A stretch of 10,948 nucleotides of DNA, from NCBI GenBank assembly GCA_007123395.1, contig SKLD01000133.1, positions 1 to 10,948 of the forward strand. Reading direction: 5' to 3'. The stretch comes from Opitutales bacterium (GTDB taxonomy: Bacteria > Verrucomicrobiota > Verrucomicrobiia > Opitutales > Oceanipulchritudinaceae). Below, in pieces: positions 7,483-10,948 of the stretch. Every line of letters begins with the position of its first letter. The stretch's first letter is position 1. The translations under genes and the position numbers were made by a program. The notes below the pieces were generated by a model. The model worked only from the letters and a program-made list of their open reading frames with translations. It made no database searches and was not told where the DNA came from.

Positions 7483-7487
7483 TTCCA

Positions 7488-8375
7488 TCAGCGGCAACTG
7501 CCCGGAAGGCCTAGCGCCTTGATGAGCGCGTGGTTGCCTTCTGCGCCGAGGCCCGCGCGCTGGAGCACGCGATAGAGCGAAGCGGCGATGTCGGTGCCGA
7601 AAGTGGGCACGCCAAGGGCGTCGGCAGTTTCGCGCACGAGCCGCAGGTCTTTCTGCTGGAGGTCGATGGTGAAGCCGGGCCGCCAGTCGTCCGCGATCAC
7701 CTGCGGGCCACGGTTGGAGAGCGTCCAACTGCCCGCCGCGCCGTCCTTCACCGCCGCGAGAACGGTGCCGAGGTCGAGCCCTCCCGCCCGCGCGAAGTTC
7801 AGTGCCTCGCCCATGGCGAGCATGCTGCCGGCGACGAGGATCTGGTTGACTAGCTTGACCATCTGACCCGCGCCATGCGGACCGACGTGGGTCACCGTCT
7901 TACCCATTGCCTCAAAGACAGACCGCGCGCGGCGCACGTCGTCCGCCGCCCCGCCCACCATGATGCTGAGCGTTCCCTTCGTGGCGCCCTCGCTACCCCC
8001 GCTCACAGGCGCGTCGAGAAGCGCCGCGCCCGCCTCCGCCAAGCGCGCGGCAAACACCTTTGTCGCCTCCGGACTGACCGTGGAACAGTCGACGAACAAT
8101 TTGCCCGCTATATCACCGCCCGCCGCACCGCCCTCGCCAAAGAGCACCGCCTCCACATCCGGCGTGTCGCCGAGGCAGAGCACGACCACTGCGGAAGCGT
8201 CCACGAGAGCACGCACCGACTCGCTCACAGAGATGCCCTCCTCCGCAAGCGGACACGTCTTCTCGCGCGTGCGGTTCCACACCGTCAGCGGAAAGCCCGC
8301 CTTGTGAAGGTTGCGCGCCATGCCCGCACCCATGATGCCGGTGCCGATAAATCCGATGGATTCCTTTGCTGCCAT
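7488..8375 (-). CDS. NAD(P)-dependent beta-hydroxyacid dehydrogenase (3-hydroxyisobutyrate dehydrogenase / tartronate semialdehyde reductase family)
   Basis: Enzymes of this family interconvert beta-hydroxyacids and semialdehydes. The protein (295 residues) has family-typical length. Visible are the Rossmann dinucleotide-binding motif GFIGTGIMGAGMARNL (8-23), the NRT triplet after the second strand (34-36; an Arg here often goes with NADPH, an inference), VDCSTVSPE (95-103), the substrate-binding signature DAPVSGGSEGA (121-131), the catalytic-lysine helix GAGQMVKLVNQ (168-178; Lys174, Asn178) and the C-terminal all-helical domain with LQQKDLRL (239-246). Substrate cannot be fixed: 3-hydroxyisobutyrate, tartronate semialdehyde, succinic semialdehyde or glyoxylate are all used by relatives. 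Next to uronate-releasing enzymes, reduction of tartronate semialdehyde is a reasonable guess. It lies upstream of the sulfatase on the same strand, separated by a hairpin and an AT-rich leader, and is divergent from the GH2 gene. Confidence 0.92.
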   Translation of the reverse strand: MAAKESIGFIGTGIMGAGMARNLHKAGFPLTVWNRTREKTCPLAEEGISVSESVRALVDASAVVVLCLGDTPDVEAVLFGEGGAAGGDIAGKLFVDCSTVSPEATKVFAARLAEAGAALLDAPVSGGSEGATKGTLSIMVGGAADDVRRARSVFEAMGKTVTHVGPHGAGQMVKLVNQILVAGSMLAMGEALNFARAGGLDLGTVLAAVKDGAAGSWTLSNRGPQVIADDWRPGFTIDLQQKDLRLVRETADALGVPTFGTDIAASLYRVLQRAGLGAEGNHALIKALGLPGSCR

Positions 8376-8459
8376 GACCTCACCGTCGCCGCCCTCCGCG
8401 ATCCCCGCAATCCCGGAGTTCTCTCCCCCGCCCGCAATTTCCAGAGAGTTCCGGAAATG

Positions 8460-8550
8460 CGGCTGTCAAATAAATTAATTATGAGATGAATAGAAACAAT
8501 AAACTCTAGTTTATTTATTCTGTCCATTAATTTAATTCTGCAATGAGTAA
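8460..8550. promoter_or_regulatory. AT-rich divergent regulatory region with nested inverted repeats
   Basis: Between the divergent dehydrogenase and GH2 genes, about 90 bases become extremely AT-rich. At the centre is AATAAACT-CT-AGTTTATT (8498-8515), a perfect inverted repeat with eight-base arms and a two-base spacer. It is flanked almost symmetrically by AAATTAAT (8472-8479) and its complement ATTAATTT (8526-8533). The symmetry and position between divergent genes suit a dimeric or tetrameric repressor controlling both, for example LacI- or GntR-type, but no regulator is in the window. Promoter boxes are hard to tell from the general AT richness. Confidence 0.5.
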
Positions 8551-8621
8551 TTGGGATGAAACTCCGGACGGTTGGGCGCGTTGCTTTTCCCCTTGCCTTG
8601 GACGGACCGAGGGCACGGTCT

Positions 8622-10355
8622 ATGCGGTTCATCATGTCCATGGTTCCGCACTTTCCCCGCTACGACACCCGCACTGTGCATGTCCTCGACGGTCTCTGGG
8701 AGGCCGCATGGCTTGGCGCGGCGGGCGATCCGGAAACCGTCCGCCCCGGCGACATTTGCTGGGACGGCCTCATGACCGTCCCCGGCGTCTTCGACAGTTG
8801 CCCGGACCACGTGCGCAAGCGCGGGTGTTTCGCGCTGCGGTGTTTTATCGACACGGTGCATCCGTCCATGCGAGGGCGCATACGCTTTGGCGGTCTCGGG
8901 CTGTGGGGCCGTGTTTTTGTCGACGGCGAATGCCTCGGCACCTGTCAGACACCCTACGCGCCGTGGAGCGTCGCGGTTCCGCCGGGCAGCGGGACCCGCC
9001 GCGAACTCGTCATCCTCATCGACAACCGCTTTGATCCGGACCGCGTGCCGCTCTTCGATCCGTTTTTCGACTTTTATGGCTACGGCGGCGTCTACCGCAC
9101 AGTGGCATGGCACGAGTTGCCCGATTGCGCGCTTGACCGTGTAACCGTCACGCCCCTCGACCTTGATGGAAACGTGCGCATCGACATCCGGCTCGACGGC
9201 CATACCTCGGCCACGCTCGATGCGACTGTTTCTTTCGACGGGGGCGAAAAGTTAGTCTTCGAAGGGCTTGAGGTGAGCAAAGACCTAGCCTCCTTCAAAA
9301 CCCGCGTGCCCTCCCCCCGCCTCTGGAGTCCGGCGGACCCCGCTCTCCATACCCTGCGCTTGGAAATCGAAGGTGACAGTATCATCGAGCGCTTCGGACT
9401 GCGCACTGTCGCAGCGGAAAAGGGAAAAATCCTCCTCAACGGCAAGCCCGTTAAACTCCTCGGCTACAACCGCCACGAAGCCCACCCGCAGTTCGGACCC
9501 GCCCTGCCCCCGCAGCAGCTCCTCCACGACCTCCAGCATCTCAGGCGCCTCGGCTGCAACTTTGTGCGCGGAAGCCATTACCCGCAGGACCAGCGCTTCC
9601 TCGATCTCTGCGACGAACTCGGCTTCCTCGTCTTCGAAGAGGCGCTCGGCTGGGGCACGCCCGCCGCACACCTAGCCGATGCGCGCTTCAACGAGTTGCA
9701 GGAAATCCAGACGCGCGCCATGGTCCGCACCAGCGCAAATCATCCCTGCGTCATTCTCTGGGGCTTCCTCAACGAGTGCGAAAGCCACAAGCCTGAGAGT
9801 GACGCCGCTGTCGCCCGCCTCTCCGCCGCCATCCGCGTGGAAGACGACAGCCGCCTCGTCACCTTCGCCACCAACCGCCCTTTCGTTGAGCGCAATTACG
9901 ACAAAGTCGACGTCGTCTCCGTCAACCAATACCCCGGCTGGTACCCCGAGGACCGCGACAAAGAGCGTCCTCTCGATGAAATCGAGCCCCTCATCGACCG
10001 CGTCCTCGCCCACCTCAAGGCGGAAGGCCAGGAGGCAAAGCCCTTCATCATCAGCGAAATGGGCGCGGGCGCGATCTACGGTTGGCGGGACGAGCTGGAG
10101 GCCCACTGGTCCGAGCAATACCAAGCCGCCTACCTCGGCGTGCTTGCCCGCCGCGTCGTCGAAGACGAGCGCATCGCCGGCGTGGCCATCTGGCAGTTCT
10201 GCGACGGCCGCACCTACGCCGACGGCCACGCCCTCGGCCGCCCGCGTGCCTTCAACAACAAAGGCACCTTCGACGAATACCGCCGCCCCAAGATGGCCGC
10301 CGACACCGTCCGCCGCATCTTTACGGCAAGCGCCCGCCTGCCCGCCGAGGCTTGA
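8622..10355 (+). CDS. Beta-glucuronidase-type glycoside hydrolase, family 2
   Basis: The 577-residue protein, similar in size to E. coli GusA (603), should remove terminal beta-linked uronic acid by a retaining mechanism. Order of domains: jelly-roll sugar-binding domain (about 15-165; DPFFDFYGYGGVYR aligns with the GusA FHDFFNYAGIHR region), Ig-like domain (about 170-265) and TIM barrel (about 270-570; GYNRHEAHPQF, GSHYPQDQRFLDLCDELG). The acid/base is Glu385 in NHPCVILWGFLNE and the nucleophile is Glu479 in IISEMGAG. FNNKG (544-548) carries the Asn-x-Lys motif that binds the sugar carboxylate and separates glucuronidases from beta-galactosidases, so a uronidase is the best call; galacturonide specificity is possible. 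The ATG at 8622 is chosen because GAGGG sits eight bases before it and the family homology begins soon after. The ATG at 8556 is open and would add 22 unmatched residues; ATGs at 8634 and 8640 are also possible. No signal peptide is seen. Confidence 0.92.
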   Translation: MRFIMSMVPHFPRYDTRTVHVLDGLWEAAWLGAAGDPETVRPGDICWDGLMTVPGVFDSCPDHVRKRGCFALRCFIDTVHPSMRGRIRFGGLGLWGRVFVDGECLGTCQTPYAPWSVAVPPGSGTRRELVILIDNRFDPDRVPLFDPFFDFYGYGGVYRTVAWHELPDCALDRVTVTPLDLDGNVRIDIRLDGHTSATLDATVSFDGGEKLVFEGLEVSKDLASFKTRVPSPRLWSPADPALHTLRLEIEGDSIIERFGLRTVAAEKGKILLNGKPVKLLGYNRHEAHPQFGPALPPQQLLHDLQHLRRLGCNFVRGSHYPQDQRFLDLCDELGFLVFEEALGWGTPAAHLADARFNELQEIQTRAMVRTSANHPCVILWGFLNECESHKPESDAAVARLSAAIRVEDDSRLVTFATNRPFVERNYDKVDVVSVNQYPGWYPEDRDKERPLDEIEPLIDRVLAHLKAEGQEAKPFIISEMGAGAIYGWRDELEAHWSEQYQAAYLGVLARRVVEDERIAGVAIWQFCDGRTYADGHALGRPRAFNNKGTFDEYRRPKMAADTVRRIFTASARLPAEA

Positions 10356-10403
10356 CAGGAATACGCCGCACGCCCACCGTCTCCCACTAACAAATTGTTC
10401 TTT

Positions 10404-10423
10404 GAAGCCGTCCGCACGGCTTC
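10404..10423 (+). terminator. Terminator-like hairpin between the GH2 gene and tmRNA
   Basis: GAAGCCGT-CCGC-ACGGCTTC is a perfect eight-pair stem with a four-base loop, located 48 bases after the GH2 stop. A T-run (10431-10435) follows after seven further bases, immediately before the mature tmRNA 5' end. It probably ends the GH2 transcript, although the gap between stem and T-run is longer than in a classic intrinsic terminator. Confidence 0.55.
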
Positions 10424-10436
10424 GGGGAAGTTTTTC

Positions 10437-10794
<358 letters not shown>

Positions 10795-10907
10795 TCAGGC
10801 TCGTGTTTATGCGGGGTCATGGTAGGTTTGCCGAATGCAATGGGCAAATTTTCCAAGCCATTCAGGATTGAAGTTTCTACCTGCTTGGGCACGGAAATGA
10901 AAAAGAG

Positions 10908-10948
10908 ATGGAAATGGAACCCATAGGAACGATCCACACGCCGTTCAC
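10908..10948 (+). CDS. trmO: Start of a probable tRNA (t6A37) methyltransferase TrmO (TsaA/YaeB family), cut by window edge
   Basis: The last 41 bases encode MEMEPIGTIHTPF from an ATG at 10908 (an ATG at 10914 is also possible). TrmO proteins begin with a short lead followed by a conserved PIG-x-IH-(S/T)-P-(F/Y) strand, which this matches closely; the family methylates N6-threonylcarbamoyladenosine at position 37 of tRNA-Thr using S-adenosylmethionine. Only 13 full codons are available, so the call rests on one short motif. An AAGAG stretch directly precedes the ATG but is a poor ribosome site; for the 10914 start GAG-ATGGA is similarly weak. It lies 115 bases downstream of tmRNA on the same strand. 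Confidence 0.6.
   Translation, partial: MEMEPIGTIHTPF

Noticed and set aside
10352..10357. TTGACA overlapping the GH2 stop codon as a -35 box for tmRNA
   Set aside because: There is no -10-like hexamer at 15-19 bases downstream, and the distance to the tmRNA 5' end is about 80 bases.

Overview
The window reads as a high-GC bacterial chromosome segment devoted mainly to breakdown of anionic, probably sulfated polysaccharides, ending in two housekeeping loci (tmRNA and the start of a tRNA-modification gene). The mix of a secreted polysaccharide lyase, sulfatase, uronidase, fucosidase and rhamnose isomerase is typical of polysaccharide-degrading Verrucomicrobiota, Lentisphaerota or Planctomycetota. 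I favour Verrucomicrobiota, but this is inference from gene content; no taxonomic marker was compared.

Layout. At 1-1721 (minus) is the N-terminal part of an exported family 8 polysaccharide lyase, cut by the left edge. It diverges from rhaA (L-rhamnose isomerase, 1867-3141, plus). Next, 3290-4789 (minus) holds a GH29 alpha-L-fucosidase with a C-terminal discoidin-like domain. This gene and the 386 bases upstream of it are much less GC-rich than everything around them, and that upstream stretch carries a decayed piece of an IS91-type transposase, so the fucosidase looks acquired. A minus-strand series follows: Bcp-type peroxiredoxin (5176-5673), S1 sulfatase (5783-7285) and a beta-hydroxyacid dehydrogenase (7488-8375). 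They need not form one operon, since hairpins and AT-rich leaders separate them. An AT-rich region with nested inverted repeats separates the dehydrogenase from a divergent GH2 beta-uronidase (about 8622-10355, plus). A terminator-like hairpin, a complete tmRNA gene (10437-10792) and the first 13 codons of a probable trmO/tsaA gene (from 10908) close the window.

How the genes may work together (inference): the lyase is exported and would cut uronic-acid-containing chains outside the cytoplasm. The sulfatase, fucosidase and GH2 uronidase show no signal peptide from their best starts, so imported oligosaccharides could be desulfated and trimmed in the cytosol. RhaA would channel L-rhamnose (or a related deoxysugar) into central metabolism, and the dehydrogenase could reduce a semialdehyde made downstream. 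A substrate containing glucuronic acid, rhamnose, fucose and sulfate would fit. No SusC/SusD pair, transporter or regulator is visible, so this is not a complete classical utilisation locus. I found no convincing undescribed system. The most notable points are the low-GC fucosidase island, the tmRNA tag region and the palindromic operator-like regions.
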